Positions 22,431 to 30,749 of a stretch of DNA of 40,097 nucleotides are shown one piece after another (the first letter of the stretch is position 1; each line of letters opens with the position of its first letter). The stretch spans positions 1-40,097 of the forward strand of contig JANQMU010000164.1 in assembly GCA_028279875.1 (NCBI GenBank), written 5' to 3'. The DNA comes from Rhizobiaceae bacterium (GTDB lineage: Bacteria; Pseudomonadota; Alphaproteobacteria; Rhizobiales; Rhizobiaceae). The notes under the pieces are model-generated. The model was not told where the DNA came from and searched no databases. It was given only the letters and a program-made list of their open reading frames with translations. The position numbers were made by a program, and so were the translations under genes.

Positions 22431-23305
22431 CCCTTGATCCCGGTCGAGGCGACCGAGGCAATGAAGGCTCTTTGCAGCACCAGATAGAAGGCGAGCACCG
22501 GAATGGTGATCATGGACAGATAGGCCATGATCTCTCCCCATGCCGGATTGCGCAGGAAGAAATATTGCAGGCCGACCATGACCGGACGGTAGCCTTCCTC
22601 CTGGGCGACCATCAGCGGCCACAGATACTGGTTGTACATGACGAGGAATTTCAGGATGGCGGCCGTCGCCAGGACAGGCCCAGACAGCGGCAGCACCACG
22701 CGCCAGTAGACCTGCCACCACGTGGCGCCCTCGGCCCGGGCCGCCTCGATCAGCTCTTTGGGCAAATCCTTGAAATATTGCACGAAAAGGAAGATCGACA
22801 GCCCGTCGGCGATGAACGGTGCGACCTGGATGCGATAGCTGTTGAGCCATCCCTGCGTGACGCCGTCGAAACCGATCCAGGGCAGCTTGGTGGCAATCAT
22901 CAGGAGTGGAATGGCAATCGACTCGAACGGCAGGATGAACGTGGCGAGGATCACGGAGAGCAGGACGTCCCGCCCACGCCAGTTCAGAAAGGTAAAGGCG
23001 AAACCGGCCAGCGAGCAGACGGCAAGGGTCAGCAGCACCGTGATCCCGGTCACCAGCACCGAATTGAAGATGAACAGCTCGACCGGCGCGCGCTCAAAGG
23101 CCGCGAAATAGTTGTTGAGACTGACGTCACCAACCGGAAGGAAGGCCTGAAGGGAGCCGGAATCCGACAGCAATTGCCTGTCCGGCTTCAGCGAGGAGAT
23201 CAGCATGAACACGAGCGGGAACAGAAAGATGAGGGCGATCAGCCCGAGCACCGTGTAACGCGCCAGCAGCCGTGCTGGCCGGTTGTCTGCGATCGCGGCG
23301 TTCAT
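22427..23305 (-). CDS. Sugar ABC transporter permease (MalG type)
   Basis: 292 residues, ATG 23305 overlapping the stop of the preceding permease as ATGA. Six hydrophobic segments. The cytoplasmic EAA loop reads ELIEAARAEGATWWQVYWRV, contacting the ATPase. The N-terminal segment VLGLIALIFLFPLVFMLISS and the LKPDRQL motif after it are typical of the second permease in MalFG-like pairs. Forms the channel with the product of 23302-24396. Confidence 0.92.
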   Translation of the reverse strand: MNAAIADNRPARLLARYTVLGLIALIFLFPLVFMLISSLKPDRQLLSDSGSLQAFLPVGDVSLNNYFAAFERAPVELFIFNSVLVTGITVLLTLAVCSLAGFAFTFLNWRGRDVLLSVILATFILPFESIAIPLLMIATKLPWIGFDGVTQGWLNSYRIQVAPFIADGLSIFLFVQYFKDLPKELIEAARAEGATWWQVYWRVVLPLSGPVLATAAILKFLVMYNQYLWPLMVAQEEGYRPVMVGLQYFFLRNPAWGEIMAYLSMITIPVLAFYLVLQRAFIASVASTGIKG

Positions 23306-24396
23306 TCGTGGCGTGACCTTGTCAGGTAGCGCTGGGTCAGCGAAATCGACAGCACCAGAATGAAACCGATGACGGAAATGGCCGAGCCGGTCGCGATGTC
23401 CTGCGTGCGAAAGCCGCGTTCGACGGCCTGGAACACGATCGTCTGGGTGCTGTCGAGCGGCCCGCCCTTGGTCATCAGGTCGATCTTGGCGAAGAGCTCG
23501 AATGCCTGCATCGTGATGACGATAAGAACGAGCACGGCCGTGTTGCGCAGCCCCGGCCATGTCACATATCGGAATGTCTGCCACTTGCTGGCGCCTTCAA
23601 TCGCTGCCGCCTCGTAGAGCGAAGGCGGGATGGTCTGCAGCCCGGCCAGCCAGATCACCATGTGAAAGCCGACGGAGTGCCAGACCGACACGCCAATGAT
23701 GGCGCCGAGCGCCGTGTCCGGGTCGCCGAGCCAGTCGACCGGCGGAATCACACCAAAACTGACAAAGCCGAGCAGACTGTTCAAAAGGCCGCTGTCCCCG
23801 TCATAGATGAGGCGCCAGAGGATGGAGACGACAACGACGGAAATGACCACCGGCATGAAGTAGATGCCGCGGAAAAAGGTGATGGCCGGCAGCCGCTGAT
23901 TGATCAACAGGGCAAGCACCAGCGCCAGGCCGCCCTGCACGGGCACGATGACGGCGACAAAGATGATGGTGTTGACGAGCGCCTTCATGAACACCACGTC
24001 GCTGGCCAGCAGCACCACGCGATTTTCGCCCGACGACCAGGACATCCACTGGCGCATGCCTTCCAGATGCGGATAATCCGGATTGCGGCGCGTAAAGGAG
24101 CGAACTCGCGGATACTGGAATTCGCCGGCCTCGTCACGGACGGCTGCACCCGTCGCATCCCGTTCCGGTTCGATTGTCAGCACCGCAAGGCCCAAGAGAC
24201 TGCGGTAGTTTTCCAGGCCGACAAACTGCGGCGGGTTCGGTGAGATGAGCCGCTGATTGGTCAGCGACAGGCCGATGCCGACGAAGAACGGCAGGATGAT
24301 GAACACGGCGACCAGCGCCAGAGCCGGCAGTGCGAAACCCCAGCCCGAAAGGTTTGATTGCGTCAGTTTCGGGCGTGCGCGCATCATCATCATCAT
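23302..24396 (-). CDS. Sugar ABC transporter permease (MalF type)
   Basis: Up to 364 residues. The start lies in a run of five ATG codons (24396-24382); no strong ribosome site separates them, so the exact start is uncertain. Membrane segments include FALPALALVAVFIILPFFV and SVVVVSILWRLIYD. A long periplasmic stretch (residues about 70-130) sits between the first two helices, and the EAA loop is SLYEAAAIEGASKWQTFRYV. Partner of the 22427-23305 permease. Confidence 0.92.
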   Translation of the reverse strand: MMMMMRARPKLTQSNLSGWGFALPALALVAVFIILPFFVGIGLSLTNQRLISPNPPQFVGLENYRSLLGLAVLTIEPERDATGAAVRDEAGEFQYPRVRSFTRRNPDYPHLEGMRQWMSWSSGENRVVLLASDVVFMKALVNTIIFVAVIVPVQGGLALVLALLINQRLPAITFFRGIYFMPVVISVVVVSILWRLIYDGDSGLLNSLLGFVSFGVIPPVDWLGDPDTALGAIIGVSVWHSVGFHMVIWLAGLQTIPPSLYEAAAIEGASKWQTFRYVTWPGLRNTAVLVLIVITMQAFELFAKIDLMTKGGPLDSTQTIVFQAVERGFRTQDIATGSAISVIGFILVLSISLTQRYLTRSRHE

Positions 24397-24415
24397 CTAT
24401 CCGGTGAATGAAGAC

Positions 24416-24438
24416 GCGGGCGCGTCAAAGGCGCCCGC
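24416..24438 (-). promoter_or_regulatory. Intercistronic stem-loop between binding protein and permease
   Basis: GCGGGCGC and GCGCCCGC form a perfect 8-base stem with a 7-base loop in the 65-base gap, the only real gap in an otherwise overlapping operon. No T run follows. Such hairpins after binding-protein genes commonly protect the upstream mRNA or attenuate downstream expression. That role is inferred here. Confidence 0.55.
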
Positions 24439-24461
24439 CCCCCAAAAGGCCGCAGTGACCG

Positions 24462-25724
24462 TCAGTGGCCGTAGCCCTGATTGCGCTTGATGTCAGCATC
24501 GATGCTGTCGACGGCGGCATCAAGCGTATCGGCAACATCGGCGCCGTTGGCAATGTTGGCCAGGGCCTCCCGGAACACCTTTCCGGCGACCAGATAGCCC
24601 GGTGTCACCGGACGCAGCTTGGCCTGTGCCTCGCTGAGGCCGAAAAAGACGTTCATGGGGCCGTCTTCCGCGTAGTTTTCAGTCATGGCCGCCGCCGTCC
24701 GCGTGGCCGGTATCAGGCCGATGCCTTCGGAAAAGGCGGCGACATAATCATCCTTGAGCATGAATTCCACAAAGGCCATAGCCCCCTCGGGATGCTTCGA
24801 ATTGGAGGTGACGGCATATTGCCAGCTCGCCGCCCCGATCGTCGGCCCCTGACCAAAGTCCGGCGCCGGCAGGAACATGATATCATCGCCGAATTCGGCG
24901 ATTGCGCCCAGCGCCTTCCAACTGCCGTTCCAGGACAACGCATATTTGCCTTCGAGGAAGCCGGTCTCGCGGTCGGCCGGATCCTGGCTTGGTCCGGGTG
25001 CAAGGCCGCGCGTGAAGAGCGATTGCCACCATTCGCCGAATTCAAGCGCCGCTTCACCATTGAGCGCATCTTCGGCCGTCAGATAGGTGCTGCGGTCGAC
25101 GATGTCTCCACCGAAACTCTGCAAAAACGGGGACAGCGCGTAAGGGTACCATTCCCCCTGGATCGCAAGTCCGAGATCGACGGGATATTCATACTCTCCG
25201 CTTGCCTTGATTGTTTCCAGCGCCGCATCGAATTCTTCAAGCGACCAGGGTTCGGCAAGAGTGGGGATGCGGATGTCGAAACGCTCGAGCGTCGAGCGGC
25301 GGGCAAACATCGCCACCGCGGCATCCCACAGGCCGATCGCATAGAGCTCGCCATCCCAATGGCCCTTGGTGCCGGGCAGGAAGGATGCGATCTTGCCTTC
25401 GTCGATATCGAGCGGAACGAGATAGCCGGACCAGGCCCAGTTCGGCATGATGGGACCGTCGACCGCCAGAATGTCCGGCAGGTTGCCGGCCAGCGCCGCC
25501 GCGACAATGGTTTCGTTATAGGTCGATTGCGGGAACGCCTGTGCCACCACCTCGTAATCGGACTGGCTGGCATTGAAATCGTTAACGATGCGCTCGACGA
25601 CCGACGTTTCAGCCGGGTTGCCAGCATTGTTGAACCAAAGGTCGATCTGCTCTTGGGCAAGACCTGGTGTCGCCATCAAAGCGGCAAGGGCCGCTGATGA
25701 CAGGGCCAGCATGATTGTTCTCAT
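24462..25724 (-). CDS. Sugar ABC transporter periplasmic binding protein (family 1)
   Basis: 420 residues; signal peptide MRTIMLALSSAALAALMATP ending LAQ. The mature protein follows the MalE-like family 1 pattern: IDLWFNN at the start, NLPDILAVDGP, LYAIGLWDAAVAMFARR, and the late GAASWQYAVTSNSKHPEGA motif. It delivers the sugar to the two permeases. The ATG overlaps the end of the LacI gene (ATGA), and its ribosome site AGGAGGAG lies inside that gene. Confidence 0.93.
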   Translation of the reverse strand: MRTIMLALSSAALAALMATPGLAQEQIDLWFNNAGNPAETSVVERIVNDFNASQSDYEVVAQAFPQSTYNETIVAAALAGNLPDILAVDGPIMPNWAWSGYLVPLDIDEGKIASFLPGTKGHWDGELYAIGLWDAAVAMFARRSTLERFDIRIPTLAEPWSLEEFDAALETIKASGEYEYPVDLGLAIQGEWYPYALSPFLQSFGGDIVDRSTYLTAEDALNGEAALEFGEWWQSLFTRGLAPGPSQDPADRETGFLEGKYALSWNGSWKALGAIAEFGDDIMFLPAPDFGQGPTIGAASWQYAVTSNSKHPEGAMAFVEFMLKDDYVAAFSEGIGLIPATRTAAAMTENYAEDGPMNVFFGLSEAQAKLRPVTPGYLVAGKVFREALANIANGADVADTLDAAVDSIDADIKRNQGYGH

Positions 25725-26806
25725 GATTTTCTCCTCCTGATGATATTGAGTTTGGCGACCGCCGGCTTGCGTGTCGCAATCGAGGTGCGCCAGTGCAGCG
25801 AGCCTCCGACCAGGGCCGGCGGCCCTGCGCGCAGGGGCTCACCTCCCAAATGGCTGATCAGCAACTCGGCAGCCCTGATCCCGATCGCGGTATAGGGCAG
25901 TTCCATCGTGGACAGCGGTGGCGAGAGCGTTTCGGCGATGATCCGGTAGTTGTCGTATCCGGCCACCGAAATGTCGTCGGGTATGGCGATGTCGCGGGAT
26001 CGCAGGATATCGTAGACACGCAGCGCCATGCGGTCGTTTCCGCAGCATATGGCGGTTGGCGGCAGGTCGAGTTGCAGCAAGCGGTCAACCGCATCCCAGA
26101 GCAGTTGCCGGTCATCGCCCGCCGTATCCAGATAGGCGGCCGCCACCAGATCAGGATCATAATCGATACCAGCCGCGTCGAGCGCATCGCGATATCCCCT
26201 CTCACGCAGCGCGGTCGCTTCCAGCAACGGCGACAGTGTCAGATAGGCAATCCGCCTGTGTCCCTCGGCCACAATGCGCTCAACCAGGGTGCGCTGTCCG
26301 CGCCGGTCGTCGGGAAGCACCGCGGCCGTGTCCTGGTCGTCATAACAATTGGCCAGCACCAGCGGTCGCCGCCGCGCCATGTCGGGCAGCGTGACCTTCT
26401 GGTGATAGTCGGCGACATAGATCATGCCGTCGACACGATGACGTTGAAACGTGCTGATCAGGTCCGGCACGCGCTCGGACAGCCCCCCGGTATCGGCGAT
26501 CATCAGCGTCATGTCGGAATGGGTGAACGCCTTCTGTATGCCCTGAAGGATGTAAAGGTCGGGAAGACCGCTCTGCTCGGCCGGTTCAGGTGTGTGTGAA
26601 ATGGCTCCGGTAATGACGCCGACGACCTGCGATCTGTTGGTGCGCATCGCACGCGCGGCGTTGGACGGCACATATCCCAGTTCGGCGATCGCCTTTTCGA
26701 CCGCTTCCCGCGTCGCCGGCGCCACATAGGCATCGCCATTGACCACGCGCGACACGGTTTTTCCCGAAACGCCCACGCGCCTTGCAACGTCGTAGATGGT
26801 CGCCAT
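25721..26806 (-). CDS. LacI-family transcriptional repressor
   Basis: 361 residues. N-terminal helix-turn-helix IYDVARRVGVSGKTVSRVVN followed by the hinge helix YVPSNAARAMRTNRS. C-terminal periplasmic-binding-protein-like effector domain with LYILQGIQKAF, DGMIYVADY, GNDRMALRVYDILRSR and DISVAGYDN. First gene of the transporter operon, preceded by GGGAGGAAG. Two palindromic operators stand in its promoter and a third lies before the sulfatase operon, so it probably represses itself, the importer and the sulfatase genes until a sugar ligand binds. Confidence 0.94.
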   Translation of the reverse strand: MATIYDVARRVGVSGKTVSRVVNGDAYVAPATREAVEKAIAELGYVPSNAARAMRTNRSQVVGVITGAISHTPEPAEQSGLPDLYILQGIQKAFTHSDMTLMIADTGGLSERVPDLISTFQRHRVDGMIYVADYHQKVTLPDMARRRPLVLANCYDDQDTAAVLPDDRRGQRTLVERIVAEGHRRIAYLTLSPLLEATALRERGYRDALDAAGIDYDPDLVAAAYLDTAGDDRQLLWDAVDRLLQLDLPPTAICCGNDRMALRVYDILRSRDIAIPDDISVAGYDNYRIIAETLSPPLSTMELPYTAIGIRAAELLISHLGGEPLRAGPPALVGGSLHWRTSIATRKPAVAKLNIIRRRKS

Positions 26807-26847
26807 GGCTTCCTCCCAAATCCCTCTGTCGCAAGTGGCGACGATTG

Positions 26848-26865
26848 TATGTCATCGATGACATA
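26848..26865. promoter_or_regulatory. LacI operator O1
   Basis: TATGTCATCGATGACATA, a perfect 18-base palindrome with the central CG step typical of LacI-family sites. It overlaps the putative -10 of the lacI promoter (TATGTC, 26865-26860), so binding would block RNA polymerase. Confidence 0.85.
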
Positions 26866-26889
26866 ACCGACAAAACAATGGCGGGTCAA
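26860..26889 (-). promoter_or_regulatory. Putative lacI operon promoter
   Basis: TTGACC at 26889-26884, then 18 bases, then TATGTC (26865-26860); TTATGT at a 17-base spacing is equally possible. The promoter lies between operators O1 and O2. The -10 match is weak, so this is inferred mainly from position. Confidence 0.45.
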
Positions 26890-26893
26890 GCGA

Positions 26894-26913
26894 ATATGTC
26901 ATCGATGACATAT
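26894..26913. promoter_or_regulatory. LacI operator O2
   Basis: ATATGTCATCGATGACATAT, a perfect 20-base palindrome, same core as O1 and O3. Its centre is 47 bases from that of O1, upstream of the -35, which would allow cooperative binding. Confidence 0.85.
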
Positions 26914-26989
26914 AAATCTGAAAATCCGCCGGTGAGCTAGGGTCAGGACCCCTCGCCTACGGCTTTCCACACGCCGAAACGTGCATTTT

Positions 26990-28438
26990 TCAGGAAGGCG
27001 GTCGCATGTCCCGCAATTGCGGATGCGCGTGCCAGTAATCCAGTATCGCGTCGCCCCACTGGCGCGCTGTCTCCACGGTCCGGCGATCGCTCAGCTTCCG
27101 CGTCCTTCGATCTGCTTCGATCCGGCGCGCGGCTGCCCGCAGATCGGCCAACACATTGCCGTGGCGGGCATCATAGGCCAGGTTGACTGTTTCGCCCGGA
27201 TCGGCCGTCAAATCATACAGTTCTTCAAGCCCCGTCTCGTGCGTGGCATGGCGCGGCGGCACGGCATCGCTGTCGTCTCCGTTGGGCACATATTCGTAGA
27301 CATATTTCCACCGAAGGCCGACCAGCGCGCGGGACCAGTAGTTGCATTCCATATAAACCATGTCGCGCGCCGGCGCGTCGGCTTCGACAAGCGCCGGCAC
27401 GATCGAACGGCCCGGCAGACCGGAGGGCGCATCGACATCCAGCAGCGCGCAGAAGGTCGGCATCATGTCGGCTCCCGAAACGAGATATGTGTCATTGCTC
27501 CTTCCCTTCGCGCCGAAAGGCCACGAACCAAGCGAAGCGACGATCAGCGGAACCCTGACGCTCTCCTCATAGAGCGTGAATTTCTGGAACATCCGGTGGT
27601 GACCATTGGATTCCCCATGATCGGAACTGAAGACGATGGTCGTGTCGTCCGCGAGGCCACTATGGGCAAGCGCCTCCAGCAACAGGCCGATTTCGGCATC
27701 CACACGCTCGATGAAACGGTGATAGTGCCAGGTCATGGCACGCCATCGGGTGGTGTTCCAATGCTGCAGCCGCGCTTCGATGGGTCCGTGGATCAGGGCC
27801 GCGCCGCCCCGGCGCATCACACGCTGGGAGACGATTTCACGCGCATCGAAATCAAAATTGTCCGGCAGCGCCGGGAGCCGGCTTTCCTCCAGCAGACCCA
27901 ATGCCGTCAACTCCGGCGGCGGGTTGTCCTCGAAACTGTGCTGGAACTCGCATATGTCATGCGGGTTGACGTAGGAAGCGTGCAGGAAAAAAGGTGCGCT
28001 GCCGGCGGCCTCATTCAGCAGGAAGTCCATCGCCGCATGCGTGGTCGAGACATCGTAGAACTCTCCCGCGCCCGCCTCGATCTGGCGTTTTCCATAGAAC
28101 AGCACGTCGAAACTGTCGCGGACATCGCGTCCCTCGACATGCCATTTGCCGGCGTGAACCGGCCGGCATCCCGCCGCCCGAAGGACGCCGCCCAAATCCG
28201 CTGTCTCCGGAAAGATCGGCGCGCCATTGAACACGGTGCCGATCTCCGATGGAAAGAAGCCGGTCATCCAGGTCGATCGCGCCGGCGCGCAGGCCGGATC
28301 GCTGCAATAGGCGCGACCAAAACGGATGCCGTTCGCCGCAAGACGATCGATATGCGGCGTGGCGGGCCTGTCCCTGCCACCGGCAATCGTCGCGGCGGTA
28401 AGCTGGTCAACGCTGATGAAGAGCACATTGCGGCTCAC
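26990..28438 (-). CDS. Type I sulfatase, cytosolic
   Basis: 482 residues, GTG at 28438 overlapping the previous stop as GTGA. Hydrolyses a sulfate ester. Sulfatase signature C-x-P-x-R is present as CAPARS: Cys50 would be converted to formylglycine, with Arg54 in the active site. Other family motifs: NVLFISVDQ at the start (Asp11 metal ligand; the usual second Asp is Gln12), TPHIDRLAANG, and SSDHGESNGHH for the distal metal ligands. No signal peptide, which is uncommon for bacterial carbohydrate sulfatases and fits desulfation after import. No maturase gene lies in the window. Coupled to 28435-29259 and probably controlled by operator O3. Confidence 0.92.
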   Translation of the reverse strand: MSRNVLFISVDQLTAATIAGGRDRPATPHIDRLAANGIRFGRAYCSDPACAPARSTWMTGFFPSEIGTVFNGAPIFPETADLGGVLRAAGCRPVHAGKWHVEGRDVRDSFDVLFYGKRQIEAGAGEFYDVSTTHAAMDFLLNEAAGSAPFFLHASYVNPHDICEFQHSFEDNPPPELTALGLLEESRLPALPDNFDFDAREIVSQRVMRRGGAALIHGPIEARLQHWNTTRWRAMTWHYHRFIERVDAEIGLLLEALAHSGLADDTTIVFSSDHGESNGHHRMFQKFTLYEESVRVPLIVASLGSWPFGAKGRSNDTYLVSGADMMPTFCALLDVDAPSGLPGRSIVPALVEADAPARDMVYMECNYWSRALVGLRWKYVYEYVPNGDDSDAVPPRHATHETGLEELYDLTADPGETVNLAYDARHGNVLADLRAAARRIEADRRTRKLSDRRTVETARQWGDAILDYWHAHPQLRDMRPPS

Positions 28439-29259
28439 GGCACGGCTTCCTCTTTTGCATCGGCAGAGCCGGCCCCTGCCAGCACATAGGTCTGGAATGT
28501 CGTCGAGACGACAAGCAGCCGGCCATTATCTGCGAACCACCAATAGACCGGCGGCAATCCCTGGCCGGACAGCATGAAACCCTGCATGGCGATCTGAAGC
28601 CCGCTGGCCGGCAGATCCTGGGTCCACTGCCCCACCCGGCGGAACGAAACGCCCCGGCGCAGCCGCGACATGTTCTCCAGCACCGCCACGTGATCAAACC
28701 CGTCCGCATCCATGATCTCGCCGGCGCCACTGACACCCCAATCGCTGATCGCCCAGAACGGAACGATCCCGTCGGCAGGGTCCGACCGGCCGATTTCGAT
28801 CGTCCGGTTCGACATTGTCAGCAAGACGCGACCGCCGCTGATGAGGCCCTTCGCCTCAAGACCATCAAAGGTACCCGAGCCCGATTGATCACTGCGAAAA
28901 GCCCAACCTCCGTCGACGCTTCGCAAGGGATCGTCGCGGGTTCGAAACCGGTAACGGGCGGTCTCGCCGCTGGTCGAATTTGTGCGGCGTATCTCGTAGT
29001 TCCAGCAATTGTCCGCATCACGGGTCCTGCGAAGATCCAGGTCGCCGATGGCGATCCCGCCATCGGCCTCGATCTCGGCAGCGCTTTTATAGCCGCTCCA
29101 GAAATTCGGCAGGATCGCATAGCACTGCCGGCCATCGTTCTCTCGATGCGCCGGCGAAAGCGCGCGCGCCAGGAGGCGCTCCACATGCCGGCCGAACAGC
29201 GGTGCCTGTGCGCCGCTGTCATAGTCATAACTCCAGTGCAGCACGATCGGCCTGTCCAT
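28435..29259 (-). CDS. Unrecognised protein coupled to the sulfatase
   Basis: 274 residues, no signal peptide, no family that I recognise. Rich in beta-strand-like and aromatic stretches (VLHWSYDYDSGAQAPLFGRH, GGWAFRSDQSGSGTFDG, VPFWAISDWGVSGAGEIMD, GLPPVYWWFADNGRLLVVST), giving the look of a carbohydrate-acting beta-propeller or beta-jelly-roll. The HWSYDYDSG opening is reminiscent of the first blade of five-bladed propeller glycosidases, but I see no certain catalytic set. Placed directly behind operator O3 and translationally coupled to the sulfatase, so it likely acts on the same sugar. Confidence 0.8.
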   Translation of the reverse strand: MDRPIVLHWSYDYDSGAQAPLFGRHVERLLARALSPAHRENDGRQCYAILPNFWSGYKSAAEIEADGGIAIGDLDLRRTRDADNCWNYEIRRTNSTSGETARYRFRTRDDPLRSVDGGWAFRSDQSGSGTFDGLEAKGLISGGRVLLTMSNRTIEIGRSDPADGIVPFWAISDWGVSGAGEIMDADGFDHVAVLENMSRLRRGVSFRRVGQWTQDLPASGLQIAMQGFMLSGQGLPPVYWWFADNGRLLVVSTTFQTYVLAGAGSADAKEEAVP

Positions 29260-29328
29260 CGTTCCACTTCGGGTCGGGTCTTCGATTCACAGCGAACGGA
29301 TTCGCTCAAGGGTACCGGAAAGTTTGGT

Positions 29329-29346
29329 TATGTCATCGATGACATA
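29329..29346. promoter_or_regulatory. LacI operator O3
   Basis: TATGTCATCGATGACATA, the same 18 bases as O1, about 70 bases before the 28435-29259 gene. It overlaps the likely -10 of that operon. Confidence 0.85.
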
Positions 29347-29369
29347 CAATTCGCTGTTGGCGATGTCAA
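29341..29369 (-). promoter_or_regulatory. Putative sulfatase-operon promoter
   Basis: TTGACA at 29369-29364, a 17-base spacer, then TATGTC at 29346-29341, the last overlapping operator O3. The -35 is perfect and the arrangement repeats that before lacI. Confidence 0.55.
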
Positions 29370-29436
29370 AGCAGGTGACGAGCCTTAAAGGCGGTACGGG
29401 TTTGATCTGATCATTTAATGGCGGAACACCCACCCA

Positions 29437-29470
29437 CACAGCATGGCGCGCCGCAACGCGCGATGCTGTG
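29437..29470. terminator. Strong hairpin after the MetE-like gene
   Basis: CACAGCATGGCGCG and CGCGCGATGCTGTG pair over 14 bases with one mismatch and a 6-base loop. It lies between the 3' end of the MetE-like gene and the promoter of the sulfatase operon. No T run follows on the minus strand, so it may act as a Rho-assisted terminator or mRNA stabiliser. Confidence 0.5.
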
Positions 29471-29491
29471 CGCGGTCACCGACACATCCGT

Positions 29492-30646
29492 TCAGCGCCA
29501 GAGCATGCCGCTGGCGATTTTCGCGCCTTCGCACAGGGCCTTGAACTTCGCCCACACGACACGCTCCTCGACCTCGGTCTTGTACATGGCCTGCGAGGAG
29601 AAACCGCAATCGGCGCTCGCGATGACATTCTCCCGGCCGACGCGCTCGGCGAAACGCACGATCCGTTCGGCGATATATTCGGGATGCTCGACCACGCTGG
29701 ATGCGTGGGTAATGACGCCGGGGATGACCAGCTTGCCCTCCGGCAGCTTGACGGTCTCCCACATATGGTACTCATGTTCGTGCCGCGGATTGCCGGCTTC
29801 GAAGGAATAGGCACCGGCATTGACGCGCAGGACCTGGTCGATCATATCCGGCAGGTCCGGCTCATAGATGCGCGGCCCCTGATTGATCCCGTAGCAGGTG
29901 TGGAAACGCACCTTGTCTTCCGGAATCCCCTTCAGGCTGTGGTTGATGGCGTCCACATACATCGCCACCTTGGCGATCCGCTCCTTCTCGTCGAGGGATT
30001 TGTCCATATAGATATTCGGCAGGAAGGGGTCGTCCACCTGCAGCAGGAATCCGGCATCGATGATGGCGTTGTATTCCTCCGCCAGCGCTTCCCCCAGCGC
30101 GTAGGCATAGGCTTCCTCGGTGTCATAATATTCGTTGGACCCGACGCCAGTGACGGCGGCAACAGGCATGAATGCCTCGGCGCACCCGTATTTGTCGACA
30201 GCGGCCTGCAGGTTCTCAAGGTCGGTCTTCAGGGCCTCATGCCCGACATAGCGAATGGGACCGACACAGCACAGCGGGGCCGAAGGCGCGATGGCGCCGC
30301 CCAGCATGGCGCGTTTGAAATAGTCCTCGTAATATTCCGGAAACGCCTCACGCTCCTCGGCGTAGACCGTCATGCCGGTGTCCGGCCTGGTTTCGTAACC
30401 CTCCAGACGGTCATTGATGTAAACCGCATGGCCGGGCTTGGACATTTCACCGTCCGCGACGATGTCGAGCCCGACCTCGACCTGCTTGCCGACCATCTGC
30501 TCCACGGACTGATGCAGCTTGTCCGCAAACAGCTTTTCGTCGACCGCCTGGCCGTCCAGCCGCTGCTTGAGGATGTCCAGCAGGTCATGCGGTCGCGGCA
30601 GGCTGCCGACATGGGTCGTCAAAATTCGGTCGGTGCTGTGTCTCAT
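29492..30646 (-). CDS. MetE-like cobalamin-independent methyltransferase
   Basis: 384 residues. Start 30646 is chosen for AGAGGGAC upstream and the family opening TTHVGSLPRP. Matches the C-terminal, catalytic half of MetE (COG0620): VDDPFLPN, the zinc ligands of HTCYG (His-x-Cys) and ASADCGFSS (Cys), and a Glu in SFEAGN. The N-terminal MetE half is absent, so it is of the short, non-canonical class, which includes enzymes acting on thiols other than homocysteine. It lies 103 bases after the deacylase gene, at the end of the GntR-led operon. It likely transfers a methyl group or cleaves a C-S bond in the compound degraded by this locus; substrate unknown. Confidence 0.85.
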   Translation of the reverse strand: MRHSTDRILTTHVGSLPRPHDLLDILKQRLDGQAVDEKLFADKLHQSVEQMVGKQVEVGLDIVADGEMSKPGHAVYINDRLEGYETRPDTGMTVYAEEREAFPEYYEDYFKRAMLGGAIAPSAPLCCVGPIRYVGHEALKTDLENLQAAVDKYGCAEAFMPVAAVTGVGSNEYYDTEEAYAYALGEALAEEYNAIIDAGFLLQVDDPFLPNIYMDKSLDEKERIAKVAMYVDAINHSLKGIPEDKVRFHTCYGINQGPRIYEPDLPDMIDQVLRVNAGAYSFEAGNPRHEHEYHMWETVKLPEGKLVIPGVITHASSVVEHPEYIAERIVRFAERVGRENVIASADCGFSSQAMYKTEVEERVVWAKFKALCEGAKIASGMLWR

Positions 30647-30749
30647 CCGATTGTGTCCCTCTTTATCGCTGTCGCCGTGAGAGTAGACCGGAGTCTGCCC
30701 CGATGCCAACCTTTCACATCGCCATCGCCGGGCTGTGCGGGGTTTTCTG

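Noticed and set aside
22431..22850. N-terminal extension of the glycosidase frame by 140 codons
   Set aside because: It lies inside the permease gene in another frame and is Arg/Gly-rich; the ATGA overlap start at 22430 fits the operon and the family N-terminus.
24465..28489. Plus-strand frames of 268-502 codons opposite the binding protein, LacI and sulfatase genes
   Set aside because: High-G+C shadow frames; minus-strand products are complete and recognisable.
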